This document shows, one piece after another, positions 45,071-56,168 of a stretch of DNA of 64,000 nucleotides. Each line of letters starts with the position of its first letter. The first letter of the stretch is position 1. The notes under the pieces are model-generated. The model did no database searches. It was not told the DNA's origin and saw nothing but the letters and a program-made list of their open reading frames with translations. The translations under genes and the position numbers were made by a program. Source of the DNA: Psychrobacillus sp. INOP01 (GTDB taxonomy: Bacteria > Bacillota > Bacilli > Bacillales_A > Planococcaceae); NCBI RefSeq assembly GCF_018140925.1, contig NZ_CP073315.1, positions 3,596,001-3,660,000 of the forward strand, given 5' to 3'.

Positions 45071-46336
45071 ATGGAGACAGCCATTGCGTTTATAATTATA
45101 TTTGGAAGTATTGTATTTTTCCATGAGTTTGGGCATTTTATCTTTGCTAAAAGAGCAGGAATAATGGTGCGTGAGTTTGCGATAGGTATGGGACCTAAAA
45201 TCTTTGGATATACAAAGGGCGAAACTCTTTATACACTGCGATTATTGCCAATTGGTGGATATGTTCGTATGGCGGGTGAAGATATGGACTCTGTTGAGCT
45301 ACAGCCTGGCTATCGTTTAGGGATACATCTAAATGATTTAGACGAAATCGATCAGATTTTATTAAATCAAAACAAACAGTTTCCAGATATGTTGTTTTTA
45401 GAAGTAGAAAGATCTAATTTAACCGACCAAATGTTTATCGAAGGATACAATGAAGAAGAAAAGTTAGTGCGATACAAAGTAGCGCGAAATGCTGTCATAA
45501 ATGAAAAGGGCAATAAAACAATAATTGCACCTGCTGATCGTCAATTTGGTTCGAAGTCAGTTGGACAACGAACAATGACTATTTTTGCAGGACCCCTTTT
45601 TAACTTTATTTTATCTTTTTTCATATTCTTAGCGCTTGGATTGTTTCAGGGAGTACCAACATATGAACCTGTCATTACAACTGTAGTTAAAGACAGTCCT
45701 GCTGAACAAGCTGGTATGCAAGATGGTGATTTGGTAACGAAGATTGATGGAGCTTCTATTACTACATGGGACGAACTATCTGAAAAAGTGAAGGTTAGTT
45801 CAAACGAGCTAATGGAATTTACAGTAGAACGTGATGGGCAAGAAGTAAATCTATCTATGACGCCGAATGAAGTTGTAGCTGGGAAAGAAAAAGTGGGACA
45901 AATTGGTGTACAATACTCTAGTCCGTTAGAGAAAAATCCTGTTAAGGCAGTTGTCTACGGGGCAGAACAGACATATGAATGGACTAAACGTATATTTACT
46001 ATACTTGGTACATTAATAACTGGTAATTTTTCAATTGATGATTTATCAGGTCCTGTTGGAATATATAAAGCGACAGAAGAAGTTGCGCAATATGGTGTAT
46101 ACAATTTAATGCACTGGGCTGCAATTCTTAGTATAAATCTTGGTATTATGAATTTATTGCCATTACCAGCATTAGACGGAGGAAGATTATTATTCTTCTT
46201 GTTTGAAGCTTTACGTGGGAAACCGATAGACAAACAAAAAGAAGGTATGGTCCACTTTGTGGGAATTATGCTGCTTATGGTATTAATGGTTGTCGTTACA
46301 TGGAATGATATACAAAGATTTTTCTTCAATGGGTAA
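45071..46336 (+). CDS. rseP: site-2 intramembrane metalloprotease RseP (RasP)
   Basis: Cleaves anti-sigma factors and remnant signal peptides within the membrane. The zinc motif HEFGH is near residue 19 in the first helix. A PDZ domain (about residues 195-270, [20 protein letters not shown]) is followed by the second metal motif [12 protein letters not shown]. Length is 421 residues, matching B. subtilis RasP. A terminator follows; proS, which usually comes next in Bacillus, is absent. Confidence 0.96.
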   Translation: METAIAFIIIFGSIVFFHEFGHFIFAKRAGIMVREFAIGMGPKIFGYTKGETLYTLRLLPIGGYVRMAGEDMDSVELQPGYRLGIHLNDLDEIDQILLNQNKQFPDMLFLEVERSNLTDQMFIEGYNEEEKLVRYKVARNAVINEKGNKTIIAPADRQFGSKSVGQRTMTIFAGPLFNFILSFFIFLALGLFQGVPTYEPVITTVVKDSPAEQAGMQDGDLVTKIDGASITTWDELSEKVKVSSNELMEFTVERDGQEVNLSMTPNEVVAGKEKVGQIGVQYSSPLEKNPVKAVVYGAEQTYEWTKRIFTILGTLITGNFSIDDLSGPVGIYKATEEVAQYGVYNLMHWAAILSINLGIMNLLPLPALDGGRLLFFLFEALRGKPIDKQKEGMVHFVGIMLLMVLMVVVTWNDIQRFFFNG

Positions 46337-46348
46337 AAAATTTAGGGG

Positions 46349-46382
46349 GGGAGTTCAATTATCTGAACTTCCTTTCTTTTTC
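46349..46382 (+). terminator. terminator between rseP and polC
   Basis: GGGAGTTCA (46349-46357) pairs with TGAACTTCC (46364-46372) with one G-T pair, followed by TTTCTTTTTCT. Confidence 0.75.
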
Positions 46383-46404
46383 TGCAAAAGGAGGGATACG
46401 AGCT

Positions 46405-49400
46405 ATGGATGACGGGAAAATGAGGATGCACTTGTTATTGCAACAACTGGATTTAACAGAGGATTCTTTCGTAAAGCACTTTGAACATGCATCCATCGAT
46501 CGATTCACTGTACATAAGAAAAATAGACAATGGGATTTTCAAATTCAATTACAGGCTATACTACCAATAGATGTATTTACGATATTCCAAACAAGACTAA
46601 TAGAAAAGTTCTCCGGTATAGCTAATATATTGCTCACTATTCAAAGTGAGGGCAAAGAAGTTTCGCAGGAACTGATCAACCAATATTGGCCGTTAGTTCT
46701 TAAAGAATTAAGTGATATGGCTCCACCTTTAAAAGAACGCTTGTTAAAACAACAACCTGAATGGAACGGTCAGATGATTCACTTAACCTGTGGGCAGGAA
46801 ATTGAATTGCGTACATTTAAAAAGAAATATATCGAACAATTATCTGATGTATATGTCGGGTTTGGGTTTCCTAAAATTGCATTCGACTTCCGTTTAGTAG
46901 AAGATACAGAAGCAATTGCTAAAGCACAGTCAGAGTTTTTAGAACAACGCCGTATAGAAGAAGAGAAACTTGGTCAAAAAGCGTTAGAAGATATGCAAAA
47001 ACGTGACCAAAATAGACAGGAAAACGGCAACCAAAATACAGACGGTCCTTTCCAACTGGGAGTACCGCTTAAAAAAGATGAACCTATTATTGATATTAAA
47101 ACAATCCAGGATGAAGAACGTAGAGTGACGATTGAAGGCTTTGTATTCGATGTAGAAGTTAAAGAATTGCGAAGTGGACGTTCTCTTTTGACTGCGAAAG
47201 TTACCGATTATACAGATTCCATATTAGTGAAGATGTTCTCTAGAGATAAAGAAGATGCTCAAATGATGGAGCGACTGCAAAAAGGAATGTGGATAAAGGT
47301 TAGAGGTTCAGTGCAAAATGATACTTTTGTAAGAGATTTAATCATTATGGCACAAGATATGAACGAGATAAATCCAATGGTCCGCATGGATACGGCTAAA
47401 GAAAAACGAGTAGAGCTACATCTTCATACACCAATGAGTCAAATGGACGCTGTTTCCTCTGTTTCGTCGTTAGTTTCACAAGCAGCTAGATGGGGTCACA
47501 AAGCTATAGCCATTACAGATCATGCTAATCTACAGTCATTTCCTGAAGCGTATGCAGCAGGTAAAAAGAATGGTATTAAAATTCTGTATGGCTTAGAAGC
47601 GAATCTTGTACATGACGGAGTTCCTATTGCTTATGATGAACAGCATACTGCATTAGAGGATGCAGTATATATAGTATTTGATGTAGAAACTACGGGTTTA
47701 TCTGCCACTTACGACAAAATAATTGAATTGGCAGCTGTAAAAATGCAAAACGGCAATATAATTGATAAATTTGAACGATTTGTTAATCCGCATCATGCTC
47801 TTTCTGCAACTACTATCGAGTTAACTGGAATTACCGATGAAATGGTTCGTAATGCGCCTGAGATAGAACAGGTTATTAAAGACTTTTACGAGTTTATTGG
47901 AGATGGCATAATTGTTGCACATAATGCATCTTTTGATATGGGCTTCTTATACGAGGGTTATCGTAGAACTGGAATAGATCATTTCAATCACCCAGTAATT
48001 GATACTTTAGAGCTTGCCCGGTTATTACATCCTGAGATGAAATCTCATCGTCTTGGTACTCTAACAAAAAAATTCAATATTGAGCTGACACAAGCCCACC
48101 GAGCAATCTTTGATTGTGAGGCAACAGGCTATTTATTGCTTCATTTATTAAAAGAAGCAGAGGAACATAAAATAGAGTATCACGATGATTTTAACAAGCA
48201 TATTGGACAAGGTGATTCTTATAAGAGAGCTAGACCTACCCACTGCACAATCTTGGCAAAAAATGAAATTGGATTAAAAAATCTATTCAAATTAGTGTCA
48301 CTTGCTCATACTACTAGCTTCTATCGTGTACCAAGATTAAAACGATCTGTGCTGCAAAAGCATAGAGAAGGACTTATCATTGGATCAGGATGCGATAAAG
48401 GTGAGGTTTTTGAAGGTCTTATGCAAAAACCATTAGAGCAAGTAGAAGAGATTGCTCAGTTCTATGATTATTTAGAAATACACCCTAAAGAAGTATACGC
48501 TCATTTAATCGAGGCAGAATTAGTTAGAGACGAATGGAATTTAGAAGACATCATCCGTAAAATGATTAAACTCGGCAAAAAATTAGATTTACCAGTTGTA
48601 GCAACTGGGAATGTACATTATTTACATGAGAATGATGCTATTTTTAGAAAAATATTAGTAAACTCTCAAGGTGGGGCAAATCCTCTAAATCGCCACGGGC
48701 TACCTAAAGTACATTTCCGTACGACAAATGAGATGTTAGATGCCTTTGCATTTTTGGGAGAAGAACTAGCAGAAGAGATTGTAGTGAATAATCCTCAGAA
48801 AATAGCAGATTCACTTGACGACATTAAACCAATTAAAGATGATTTATACACACCTAAGATTGAAGGGGCAGATGAAGAGGTAAGATCCCTTACTTATTCT
48901 AAAGCAAAAGAAATTTATGGCGAAGAACTTCCTGAAATAGTAGAGGCACGTATTGAGAAGGAATTAACATCCATTATTGGTCATGGTTTTGCTGTTATTT
49001 ATTTAATTTCTCATAAATTAGTAAAAAAATCATTAGATGACGGCTATTTGGTTGGATCAAGGGGTTCGGTAGGTTCTTCTCTTGTAGCAACAATGACGGA
49101 AATTACTGAAGTAAACCCGTTACCACCTCATTATGTATGCCCAAGTTGTCAGCATTCAGAGTTTTTCCAAGATGGGTCAGTTGGTTCTGGCTTTGACTTA
49201 CCAAACAAAAATTGTATTAAATGTGATACCCCTTATGTAAAAGATGGGCAAGATATTCCGTTTGAAACTTTCCTAGGATTCAAAGGGGATAAGGTTCCCG
49301 ATATAGATTTAAACTTTAGTGGCGAATATCAGCCTATAGCGCATAACTATACGAAGGAATTATTCGGAGAAGATTATGTATTTCGTGCTGGTACAATCGG

Positions 49401-50718
49401 AACAGTCGCTGAAAAAACGGCATATGGATACGTAAGAGGCTATATGAACGATAACAATATGGCTCTTCGCGGTGCAGAAATAGATCGTTTAGTGCAGGGG
49501 TGTACTGGTGTTAAACGAACAACTGGACAGCATCCAGGTGGTATTATTGTTGTTCCGGACTATATGGATATATATGACTTTACACCGATACAGTTTCCGG
49601 CAGATGCACAGGACTCTGAATGGAAAACAACTCATTTTGATTTTCATTCCATACATGATAATTTACTGAAACTAGATATTCTAGGGCACGATGATCCAAC
49701 TGTTATTCGTATGCTCCAAGACCTTTCAGGAATTGATCCTAAAACAATACCTACAGATGATCCAGAAGTGATGAAGATATTTAGTGGGACTGCTTCATTA
49801 GGTGTGACGGAAGAACAAATTGATTGTAAAACTGGTACTTTAGGAATTCCGGAATTTGGGACTCGATTTGTTCGACAAATGCTAGAAGAAACAAAACCTT
49901 CTACTTTTTCTGAGTTAGTCCAAATATCTGGTTTATCGCATGGAACAGATGTATGGCTTGGAAATGCTCAGGAGCTAATCCAAGCTGGCACTTGTCAGCT
50001 TTCTGATGTAATTGGATGTCGTGATGATATTATGGTTTACTTAATCTATCAAGGTTTAGATCCTTCCTTAGCGTTCAAAATCATGGAGTCCGTGCGGAAA
50101 GGTAAAGGGCTATCTCCAGAATTTGAAGCAGAGATGAAGAAACAGGGAGTTGCCAATTGGTATATTGAATCCTGTAAAAAAATTAAGTACATGTTCCCGA
50201 AAGCTCATGCTGCCGCATATGTATTAATGGCGGTTCGCATTGCATACTTTAAAGTTCATTATCCCATACTATATTATGCAGCGTATCTTACAGTTAGGGC
50301 GTCTGATTTTGATTTAATCTCTATGGTAAACGGATCTCAAACAATCCGAGCTAAATTAGACGAGATTAACGCAAAGGGACTTGAAGCATCTCCAAAGGAA
50401 AAGAACTTATTGACAGTATTAGAAATTGCATTAGAAATGTCTGAACGGGGCATTAGAATACAAAAAGTAGATTTATACAAATCGCATGCCAATGAATTTA
50501 TAATTGAAGGAAATACATTAATTCCTCCTTTTAATTCGATACCAGGATTAGGTACAAATGTTGCTTTTCAAATTGCTAAAGCAAGAATTGATGGCGAATT
50601 TTTATCGAAGGAAGACCTTCAACAAAGAGGTAAAGTATCGAAGACAATCATCGAATATATGGATGCGATGGGCTGTTTAGAAGGCTTACCAGATGCCAAT
50701 CAGCTTTCTCTGTTTTAG
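46405..50718 (+). CDS. polC: DNA polymerase III alpha subunit, PolC type
   Basis: Main replicative polymerase of low-GC Gram-positives. In order: N-terminal domain, OB fold (about residues 225-320), PHP segment [16 protein letters not shown], and a proofreading exonuclease inserted after it with [19 protein letters not shown] and [11 protein letters not shown]. The palm follows, with a zinc finger CPSC..CIKC and catalytic PDIDLNFSG. The C-terminal part has [19 protein letters not shown] and a helix-hairpin-helix (IPGLGTNVA). Length is 1437 residues. AAAAGGAGGG precedes the ATG. Confidence 0.98.
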   Translation: MDDGKMRMHLLLQQLDLTEDSFVKHFEHASIDRFTVHKKNRQWDFQIQLQAILPIDVFTIFQTRLIEKFSGIANILLTIQSEGKEVSQELINQYWPLVLKELSDMAPPLKERLLKQQPEWNGQMIHLTCGQEIELRTFKKKYIEQLSDVYVGFGFPKIAFDFRLVEDTEAIAKAQSEFLEQRRIEEEKLGQKALEDMQKRDQNRQENGNQNTDGPFQLGVPLKKDEPIIDIKTIQDEERRVTIEGFVFDVEVKELRSGRSLLTAKVTDYTDSILVKMFSRDKEDAQMMERLQKGMWIKVRGSVQNDTFVRDLIIMAQDMNEINPMVRMDTAKEKRVELHLHTPMSQMDAVSSVSSLVSQAARWGHKAIAITDHANLQSFPEAYAAGKKNGIKILYGLEANLVHDGVPIAYDEQHTALEDAVYIVFDVETTGLSATYDKIIELAAVKMQNGNIIDKFERFVNPHHALSATTIELTGITDEMVRNAPEIEQVIKDFYEFIGDGIIVAHNASFDMGFLYEGYRRTGIDHFNHPVIDTLELARLLHPEMKSHRLGTLTKKFNIELTQAHRAIFDCEATGYLLLHLLKEAEEHKIEYHDDFNKHIGQGDSYKRARPTHCTILAKNEIGLKNLFKLVSLAHTTSFYRVPRLKRSVLQKHREGLIIGSGCDKGEVFEGLMQKPLEQVEEIAQFYDYLEIHPKEVYAHLIEAELVRDEWNLEDIIRKMIKLGKKLDLPVVATGNVHYLHENDAIFRKILVNSQGGANPLNRHGLPKVHFRTTNEMLDAFAFLGEELAEEIVVNNPQKIADSLDDIKPIKDDLYTPKIEGADEEVRSLTYSKAKEIYGEELPEIVEARIEKELTSIIGHGFAVIYLISHKLVKKSLDDGYLVGSRGSVGSSLVATMTEITEVNPLPPHYVCPSCQHSEFFQDGSVGSGFDLPNKNCIKCDTPYVKDGQDIPFETFLGFKGDKVPDIDLNFSGEYQPIAHNYTKELFGEDYVFRAGTIGTVAEKTAYGYVRGYMNDNNMALRGAEIDRLVQGCTGVKRTTGQHPGGIIVVPDYMDIYDFTPIQFPADAQDSEWKTTHFDFHSIHDNLLKLDILGHDDPTVIRMLQDLSGIDPKTIPTDDPEVMKIFSGTASLGVTEEQIDCKTGTLGIPEFGTRFVRQMLEETKPSTFSELVQISGLSHGTDVWLGNAQELIQAGTCQLSDVIGCRDDIMVYLIYQGLDPSLAFKIMESVRKGKGLSPEFEAEMKKQGVANWYIESCKKIKYMFPKAHAAAYVLMAVRIAYFKVHYPILYYAAYLTVRASDFDLISMVNGSQTIRAKLDEINAKGLEASPKEKNLLTVLEIALEMSERGIRIQKVDLYKSHANEFIIEGNTLIPPFNSIPGLGTNVAFQIAKARIDGEFLSKEDLQQRGKVSKTIIEYMDAMGCLEGLPDANQLSLF

Positions 50719-50726
50719 TAGGAAAT

Positions 50727-50755
50727 TTGCAAGGCTACATGATGTATGGTAATAT
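50727..50755 (+). promoter_or_regulatory. candidate promoter of the rimP-nusA-infB operon
   Basis: TTGCAA (50727-50732), a 17-base spacer and TAATAT (50750-50755), with TG at the extended -10 position (TGGTAATAT). It begins 9 bases after the polC stop. Confidence 0.5.
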
Positions 50756-50786
50756 AAAACTACCAATGTTTCATAGTTCTGTGACG

Positions 50787-50820
50787 AAAGAGTGGGATTT
50801 CCCGCTCTTTTCTGTTGTTA
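50787..50820 (+). terminator. weak-tract hairpin in the rimP-nusA leader
   Basis: AAAGAGTGGG (50787-50796) pairs with CCCGCTCTTT (50801-50810) around a 4-base loop. The following tract, TCTGTTGTTA, is a poor T run. It may end polC transcripts, but it also lies downstream of the likely operon promoter and so could act as an attenuator. Confidence 0.6.
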
Positions 50821-50852
50821 TATAGAAAATCATTGTTGTGTAGGAGGCTTAT

Positions 50853-51332
50853 ATGAGTAATATTACAAGTAAAATTGAAGAACTTGTATCGCCTATTTTA
50901 CAAGAGTTAAATTTAGATCTTGTAGATATAGAATATGTAAAAGAAGGCCGAGATTGGTTTTTACGTATTTATATTGATACTCCAGCTGGCGGTATTGATA
51001 TTGAACAATGCGCTCAAGTTAGTGAAAAGTTAAGTGAAAAGCTAGATGTAGAAGATCCAATATCGGAAAATTACTTCTTAGAGGTTTCTTCTCCTGGAGC
51101 AGAAAGACCTTTGAAGAAAGATGCTGACTTCACGAATGCAATTGGCAAGTATGTTTATATCAAAACATACGAACCAGTGAACGGAGCAAAGGAATTTGAA
51201 GGGACATTACTTTCTTATTCAATGGAAGAAGGCGTATTAATCGAAGTACGAGTTAAAACTAGAAGAGTAAAAATTCAAATTGAAAAAGAGAAAATTGCGC
51301 TTGCTCGTTTAGCAATCGATTTCTCTGCATAA
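50853..51332 (+). CDS. rimP: ribosome maturation factor RimP
   Basis: Aids maturation of the 30S subunit. The N-terminal domain shows [20 protein letters not shown] and [20 protein letters not shown], hallmarks of RimP (formerly YlxS). Length is 159 residues. TAGGAGG precedes the ATG. It heads the conserved rimP-nusA-rnpM-ylxQ-infB order. Confidence 0.95.
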   Translation: MSNITSKIEELVSPILQELNLDLVDIEYVKEGRDWFLRIYIDTPAGGIDIEQCAQVSEKLSEKLDVEDPISENYFLEVSSPGAERPLKKDADFTNAIGKYVYIKTYEPVNGAKEFEGTLLSYSMEEGVLIEVRVKTRRVKIQIEKEKIALARLAIDFSA

Positions 51333-51354
51333 CGTATATGGAGGAGTGAAAGCA

Positions 51355-52488
51355 GTGAGTAGTGAATTATTAGATGCGTTAACTGCGCTCGAACAACAAA
51401 AGGGAATTTCAAGAGATGTTTTAATAGAAGCAATAGAAGCTGCTTTAGTGACAGCCTACAAAAGAAATTTTAATCAAGCCCAAAATGTTCGAGTGGATAT
51501 TAACTTAGCTACTGGTACTATGCTGGTTTATTCAAGAAAAGATGTAGTAGAAGAAGTAGCAGACGATCGTTTGCAAATTTCTTTAGAGGATGCGCAGACT
51601 ATAAACCCACACTATGCAATTGGTGATGTAGTGGAAGAGGAAGTAACTCCACGTAATTTTGGACGTATTGCAGCTCAAACAGCTAAACAAGTTGTAACTC
51701 AACGTGTACGCGAAGCTGAACGTGGTCTTATTTACGAAGAATATGTGGATCGTGAAGATGATATCGTAAATGGTATCGTTGAACGTTTAGATGCACGGAA
51801 TATATACGTGGGATTAGGAAAAGTTGAGGCAGTATTACCTGCAAATGAGCAAATTCAAACAGAGACATACCGACCTCATGAACGTATCAAAGTGTATATT
51901 ACCAAAGTAGAACGCACAACTCGTGGTCCACAGGTATTCGTTTCTAGAACACACCCTGGTTTACTTCGTCGCTTGTTTGAAATGGAAGTACCAGAAATCT
52001 TTGAAGGTATTGTCGAGATTAAGTCAATTGCTCGTGAAGCAGGGGATCGCTCTAAGATTTCCGTTTTTGCACATAATCATGAAATTGATCCAGTTGGTTC
52101 ATGTGTTGGGGCAAAAGGAGCTCGAGTTCAAACAATTGTGAATGAGTTAAGTGGAGAGAAAATTGACATAGTTGAATGGTCTGAAGATCCAGTAGTGTTT
52201 GTAGCAAATGCACTAAGTCCTTCTAAAGTAATCGACGTTCAAGTAAATGAAGAAGAAAAATCCACAACCGTTGTTGTTCCTGACTATCAGCTATCTCTTG
52301 CAATTGGTAAAAGAGGTCAAAATGCTCGTCTTGCAGCAAAACTGACTGGTTGGAAGATTGATATTAAAAGTGAAACAGATGCAAGAGAACTTGGTATTTA
52401 TCCCAATGAAAATTCTCCACAGCTTATAATAGAAAACTTGGACGAAGAGGAATTGGATGATTTCGATTTTTATAAAGAAGAAGAATAA
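51355..52488 (+). CDS. nusA: transcription factor NusA
   Basis: RNA polymerase-associated factor controlling pausing, termination and antitermination. The N-terminal domain (MSSELLDALTALEQQKGISR) is followed by S1 (about residues 130-200) and two KH domains with GSCVGAKGARV and AIGKRGQNARLAAKL. I chose GTG 51355, which gives the family N-terminus; GTG 51346 lies at the end of the GGAGGAG site. It has 377 residues and lacks the C-terminal acidic-repeat domains of E. coli NusA, as is normal in Bacillus. Confidence 0.97.
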   Translation: MSSELLDALTALEQQKGISRDVLIEAIEAALVTAYKRNFNQAQNVRVDINLATGTMLVYSRKDVVEEVADDRLQISLEDAQTINPHYAIGDVVEEEVTPRNFGRIAAQTAKQVVTQRVREAERGLIYEEYVDREDDIVNGIVERLDARNIYVGLGKVEAVLPANEQIQTETYRPHERIKVYITKVERTTRGPQVFVSRTHPGLLRRLFEMEVPEIFEGIVEIKSIAREAGDRSKISVFAHNHEIDPVGSCVGAKGARVQTIVNELSGEKIDIVEWSEDPVVFVANALSPSKVIDVQVNEEEKSTTVVVPDYQLSLAIGKRGQNARLAAKLTGWKIDIKSETDARELGIYPNENSPQLIIENLDEEELDDFDFYKEEE

Positions 52489-52507
52489 GCAAGGATGGTG
52501 ATTTTGT

Positions 52508-52786
52508 ATGGCGGTTCAAAAGAAAATACCGTTACGTAAATGTGTTGCTACTGGTGAAATGTTTCCGAAAAAAGAAATGATTCGTATAGTCCGGTCGAAA
52601 GAAGGAGAAGTTTCCGTGGACCTAACAGGTAAAAAATCAGGTCGTGGTGCTTATGTATCTAAATCTATCGAAGCGGTAAACCAAGCGAAAAAGAAAAATT
52701 CATTAGGCACTCATTTAGAAGCACCAATTCCAAATGAAATATATGATCAGTTAATCGTCATTATTGAAAGAGAAAAACTCAAATGA
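52508..52786 (+). CDS. rnpM: RNase P modulator RnpM (YlxR)
   Basis: Small basic RNA-binding protein recently tied to RNase P in B. subtilis. The YlxR family signature KIPLRKCVATGEMFPKKEMIR and DLTGKKSGRGAYVSKS are present. Length is 92 residues. AGGATGGTGATTTTGT precedes the ATG, and the stop overlaps ylxQ by 4 bases. Confidence 0.92.
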   Translation: MAVQKKIPLRKCVATGEMFPKKEMIRIVRSKEGEVSVDLTGKKSGRGAYVSKSIEAVNQAKKKNSLGTHLEAPIPNEIYDQLIVIIEREKLK

Positions 52787-53103
52787 CAATAGAAGAACAA
52801 ATATCTAATCTATTGGGTTTAGCGACTCGAGCAAGAAAAACAATAACTGGTGAAGAATTAGTAGTAAAAGAAATAAGAAGCCAAAAGGCAAAACTAGTTG
52901 TTTTATCGAATGATGCTTCTAAAAATACAGCAAAAAAAATTAATGATAAATGTGCATCTTTTAACGTTGAGCTGCATGTCTTTGGAGACCGGCACGATCT
53001 CGGACATGCGACGGGAAAAGAGGCCAGGGTGGCAATAGCCATTATGGATGACGGTTTCGCTAAAAAACTGTCCGGCCTTCTCAACGAATATAACCGGGGG
53101 TGA
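52783..53103 (+). CDS. rplGA: L7Ae/L30e-family ribosomal protein YlxQ (RplGA)
   Basis: Kink-turn-binding protein of the L7Ae family. Features are [34 protein letters not shown] and a C-terminal [15 protein letters not shown]. Length is 106 residues. It overlaps rnpM by 4 bases and is 4 bases from infB. Its cellular role is still loosely defined. Confidence 0.9.
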   Translation: MTIEEQISNLLGLATRARKTITGEELVVKEIRSQKAKLVVLSNDASKNTAKKINDKCASFNVELHVFGDRHDLGHATGKEARVAIAIMDDGFAKKLSGLLNEYNRG

Positions 53104-53107
53104 GCTA

Positions 53108-55456
53108 ATGACTAAAATCAGAGTTCATGAATACGCGAAACAAATAGATAAATCTAGTAAAGAAGTTATTGAGCAACTAGGAAAGATGAATATTCAAGTA
53201 ACGAATCATATGTCTACACTTGAAGGAGATGCTATCAGTAAACTTGATGGTATTTATAAAAAGTCATCGCAACAAACAACAAAACCTGCTCAAACATCTG
53301 CAAAACCAGTACAACAAAATCAATCAAGACCTACAAGTCAAGGTCAACAAAGATCAAATTCACAAGGACAGTCTAGACCATCGAACCAAGGTCAACAAAG
53401 ACCAGCTTCACAAGGCCAATCTAGACCTTCTAACCAAAGTCAACAAAGACCGTCGTCACAAGGGCAATCAAGACCATCTAACCAACCTACTACGGGTAGT
53501 AGTACTCAAGCTAGCAGTACACAAGGAACTAATAACCAACCTAAAAAGACTTTTACTAATAACAAAGCTCCAGCAGGTGCTTATCGTCCGGGTGGTCAGA
53601 ATCGTCCAGGTGGCAATAGACCAGGTCAAAAATTCCAAAAACGTAGAAAAGGTCCTACTACACCAGTTCAACCACCAGTACCAAGAAAAGAACGCGAACT
53701 TCCTGCGAAAATTACGTTTACCGATTCTTTAACTGTTTTAGAACTTTCGAAAAAAATTGGTCGTGAACCGGCTGAGATTATCAAAAAATTATTCTTACTT
53801 GGCGTAATGGCAACAATAAACCAGGTATTAGATAAGGATGCAATTGAACTTATTTGTGCAGACTATGGTGTAGAAGTAGAAGAAGAAATTCGAATCGATA
53901 TTACTGATTTAGAGGTTCACTTCGATCCTACTCCAGAAGATAGTACCAATCAAACAGAGCGTCCACCGGTTGTTACAATTATGGGTCACGTTGACCATGG
54001 TAAAACAACGCTTCTTGACTCCATTCGTCATACAAAAGTAACTGCTGGGGAAGCAGGCGGTATTACTCAACATATCGGTGCCTACCAGATAGTAGATAAT
54101 GACAAAAAGATTACGTTCTTAGATACACCAGGACATGCTGCATTTACGACAATGCGTGCACGTGGTGCGAAAATTACGGATATCACGATTCTTGTAGTTG
54201 CAGCGGATGATGGTGTTATGCCTCAAACTGTAGAAGCTATTAACCATGCTAAAGCAGCTGAGGTGCCAATTATCGTTGCGGTAAATAAAATGGATAAACC
54301 TTCTGCAAACCCTGACCGTGTTATGCAAGAGTTAACAGAGCATGGTTTAGTTCCTGAAGCATGGGGTGGCGAAACTATCTTCGTGCCAATCTCAGCACTA
54401 AAAGGGGAAGGAATCGACAACCTATTAGAAATGGTATTACTTGTTTCTGAAGTTGGAGAGTTAAAAGCAAATCCAAAACGCCTTGCATTAGGAACTGTAA
54501 TTGAAGCTCAACTTGACAAAGGTCGAGGTTCTGTTGCTACATTACTAGTTCAAGATGGTACGTTAAAAGTTGGAGATCCTATCGTTGTTGGTCATGCATT
54601 CGGACGCGTAAGAGCAATGGTTAATGACCTTGGTCGTCGTGTGAAAGAGGCAGGTCCTTCTACTCCAGTTGAAATTACTGGCTTAAACGAAGTCCCTCAA
54701 GCTGGAGATCGCTTTGTTGTATTTGAAGATGAAAAAACAGCTCGTCAAGTTGGAGAATCTCGTGCATCAGAAGCACAAGTTACTCAACGCTCAGAAAAAA
54801 CTCGTGTGACATTAGACAATTTATTTGATCAAATGAAACAAGGGGAAATGAAAGAGTTAAACTTAATCGTCAAAGCAGACGTTCAAGGTACTGTTGAAGC
54901 GATGGCTGCTTCCCTTATGAAAATAGATGTAGAAGGCGTAAATGTTCGCATCATTCATACTGGAGCGGGAGCAATTACGGAATCAGATATTAGCCTAGCT
55001 GCTGCATCGAATGCAATCGTAATCGGATTTAACGTCCGTCCAGATACAAATGCAAAACGTATGGCCGATCAAGAAGGCGTAGATATTCGATTACACCGTG
55101 TTATTTATAAAGTTATCGAAGAAATCGAATTTGCAATGAAGGGGCTACTTGACCCTGAATTCCAAGAGAAAATTATCGGTCAAGCCGAAGTTCGTGAAAC
55201 TTTCAAAGTATCTAAAGTTGGTACGATTGCTGGTTCTTACGTAACGGAGGGTAAAATTTCTAGAGATAGTGGTGTTCGTGTTATTCGTGAAGGCATTGTT
55301 ATTTTTGAAGGCGAACTAGATACTTTAAAACGTTTCAAAGATGATGCCAAAGAAGTTGCTAAAGGATATGAATGTGGTATTACGATTAAAAACTTCAATG
55401 ATATCAAAGAAGGCGATATTGTAGAAGCATATATCATGGAAGAAATTAAACGATAA
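53108..55456 (+). CDS. infB: translation initiation factor IF-2 with tandem repeats in its N-terminal linker
   Basis: GTPase that brings initiator tRNA to the ribosome. The N-terminal domain begins [25 protein letters not shown]-rich linker (about residues 60-200) contains three 16-residue repeats coded at 53339-53482. The G domain shows [21 protein letters not shown] and NKMDK, followed by domains II-IV. I chose ATG 53108, behind GGGGGTGA, over a longer frame from 53048 that overlaps ylxQ. Length is 782 residues. Confidence 0.97.
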   Translation: MTKIRVHEYAKQIDKSSKEVIEQLGKMNIQVTNHMSTLEGDAISKLDGIYKKSSQQTTKPAQTSAKPVQQNQSRPTSQGQQRSNSQGQSRPSNQGQQRPASQGQSRPSNQSQQRPSSQGQSRPSNQPTTGSSTQASSTQGTNNQPKKTFTNNKAPAGAYRPGGQNRPGGNRPGQKFQKRRKGPTTPVQPPVPRKERELPAKITFTDSLTVLELSKKIGREPAEIIKKLFLLGVMATINQVLDKDAIELICADYGVEVEEEIRIDITDLEVHFDPTPEDSTNQTERPPVVTIMGHVDHGKTTLLDSIRHTKVTAGEAGGITQHIGAYQIVDNDKKITFLDTPGHAAFTTMRARGAKITDITILVVAADDGVMPQTVEAINHAKAAEVPIIVAVNKMDKPSANPDRVMQELTEHGLVPEAWGGETIFVPISALKGEGIDNLLEMVLLVSEVGELKANPKRLALGTVIEAQLDKGRGSVATLLVQDGTLKVGDPIVVGHAFGRVRAMVNDLGRRVKEAGPSTPVEITGLNEVPQAGDRFVVFEDEKTARQVGESRASEAQVTQRSEKTRVTLDNLFDQMKQGEMKELNLIVKADVQGTVEAMAASLMKIDVEGVNVRIIHTGAGAITESDISLAAASNAIVIGFNVRPDTNAKRMADQEGVDIRLHRVIYKVIEEIEFAMKGLLDPEFQEKIIGQAEVRETFKVSKVGTIAGSYVTEGKISRDSGVRVIREGIVIFEGELDTLKRFKDDAKEVAKGYECGITIKNFNDIKEGDIVEAYIMEEIKR
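53339..53482 (+). repeat. three 48-bp tandem repeats inside infB
   Basis: Units at 53339-53386, 53387-53434 and 53435-53482 each encode 16 residues of the form [16 protein letters not shown]. Only a few positions differ. Synonymous differences are scattered between units, so the array is not brand new. Confidence 0.9.
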
Positions 55457-55734
55457 TGATTGTATATGCAGACTGCGAATTTCTCGTTCCCACTGCACAT
55501 TCTTTAAAAGAAAAAAGAGCAGTTCTTCAACGAATGCTCACAAGAACTAAACAAAAGTATAATGTTTCTATTTCAGAATTAGACCATCAAGATACGTGGC
55601 AGCGTACAACTATTGGAATCGTTTCAATTGCATCCCAAAAAGATGCAGCTGAACGAGAACTTATGAACGCCATCCGTTTCTTGGAATCTAATCCTGAATG
55701 GGAATGCATTAATATAAGTAAGGAATATTTATAA
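55456..55734 (+). CDS. ylxP: DUF503 family protein YlxP
   Basis: Small protein of 92 residues found between infB and rbfA in Firmicutes. The family pattern CEFLVPTAHSLKEKRAVLQ and the alternating strand-helix plan, ending in WECINISKEYL, are clear. B. subtilis YlxP has been linked to ribosome function, but I would not state a mechanism. The ATG overlaps the infB stop by one base. Confidence 0.88.
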   Translation: MIVYADCEFLVPTAHSLKEKRAVLQRMLTRTKQKYNVSISELDHQDTWQRTTIGIVSIASQKDAAERELMNAIRFLESNPEWECINISKEYL

Positions 55735-55755
55735 AGAAAATGAGGTGTAGCGATC

Positions 55756-56097
55756 ATGTCAATGCGTGCTAACCGAGTTGCTGAACAAATGAAAAAAGAG
55801 TTAGGCGAAATCATCGGACGAAAATTAAAGGATCCACGTATCGGTTTTATCACTGTCACAGATGTAGCTGTAACTGGTGATTTACAACAAGCGACTATTT
55901 ACATCACTGTGCTTGAAGGAAACCGAGCTGATACTTTAAAAGCTTTAGAAAAAGCGAAAGGATTTATTCGTTCTGAAATAGGGCAGCGTATTCGCTTACG
56001 TATCACGCCTGAACTAATCTTTGAATATGATGAATCTGCAGCTTATGGTAATCGTATAGATGATTTATTAAGACAAATTAATAAACCATCTGAGTAA
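55756..56097 (+). CDS. rbfA: 30S ribosome-binding factor RbfA
   Basis: KH-fold factor required for 16S rRNA 5'-end maturation and cold growth. It shows [32 protein letters not shown] (in part) and ends [14 protein letters not shown]. Length is 113 residues. TGAGGTG precedes the ATG. A 15-bp hairpin follows. Confidence 0.95.
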   Translation: MSMRANRVAEQMKKELGEIIGRKLKDPRIGFITVTDVAVTGDLQQATIYITVLEGNRADTLKALEKAKGFIRSEIGQRIRLRITPELIFEYDESAAYGNRIDDLLRQINKPSE

Positions 56098-56106
56098 TAA
56101 AATAAA

Positions 56107-56144
56107 CAAAGAAGTCTGCTTATTTAATGAAGCAGACTTCTTTG
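56107..56144 (+). other. 15-bp perfect hairpin between rbfA and truB
   Basis: The left arm 56107-56121 and right arm 56130-56144 pair completely around an 8-base loop; the core is AAGTCTGCTT/AAGCAGACTT. The following tract TTATGTATAAT is only weakly T-rich, so termination would be partial. Confidence 0.65.
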
Positions 56145-56168
56145 TTATGTATAATGGGGGTGAACTGT

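Noticed and set aside
53220-53732. Open + strand frame of 170 codons overlapping infB
   Set aside because: It arises from the tandem repeat region of infB read in another phase and has no ribosome binding site or recognisable domain.
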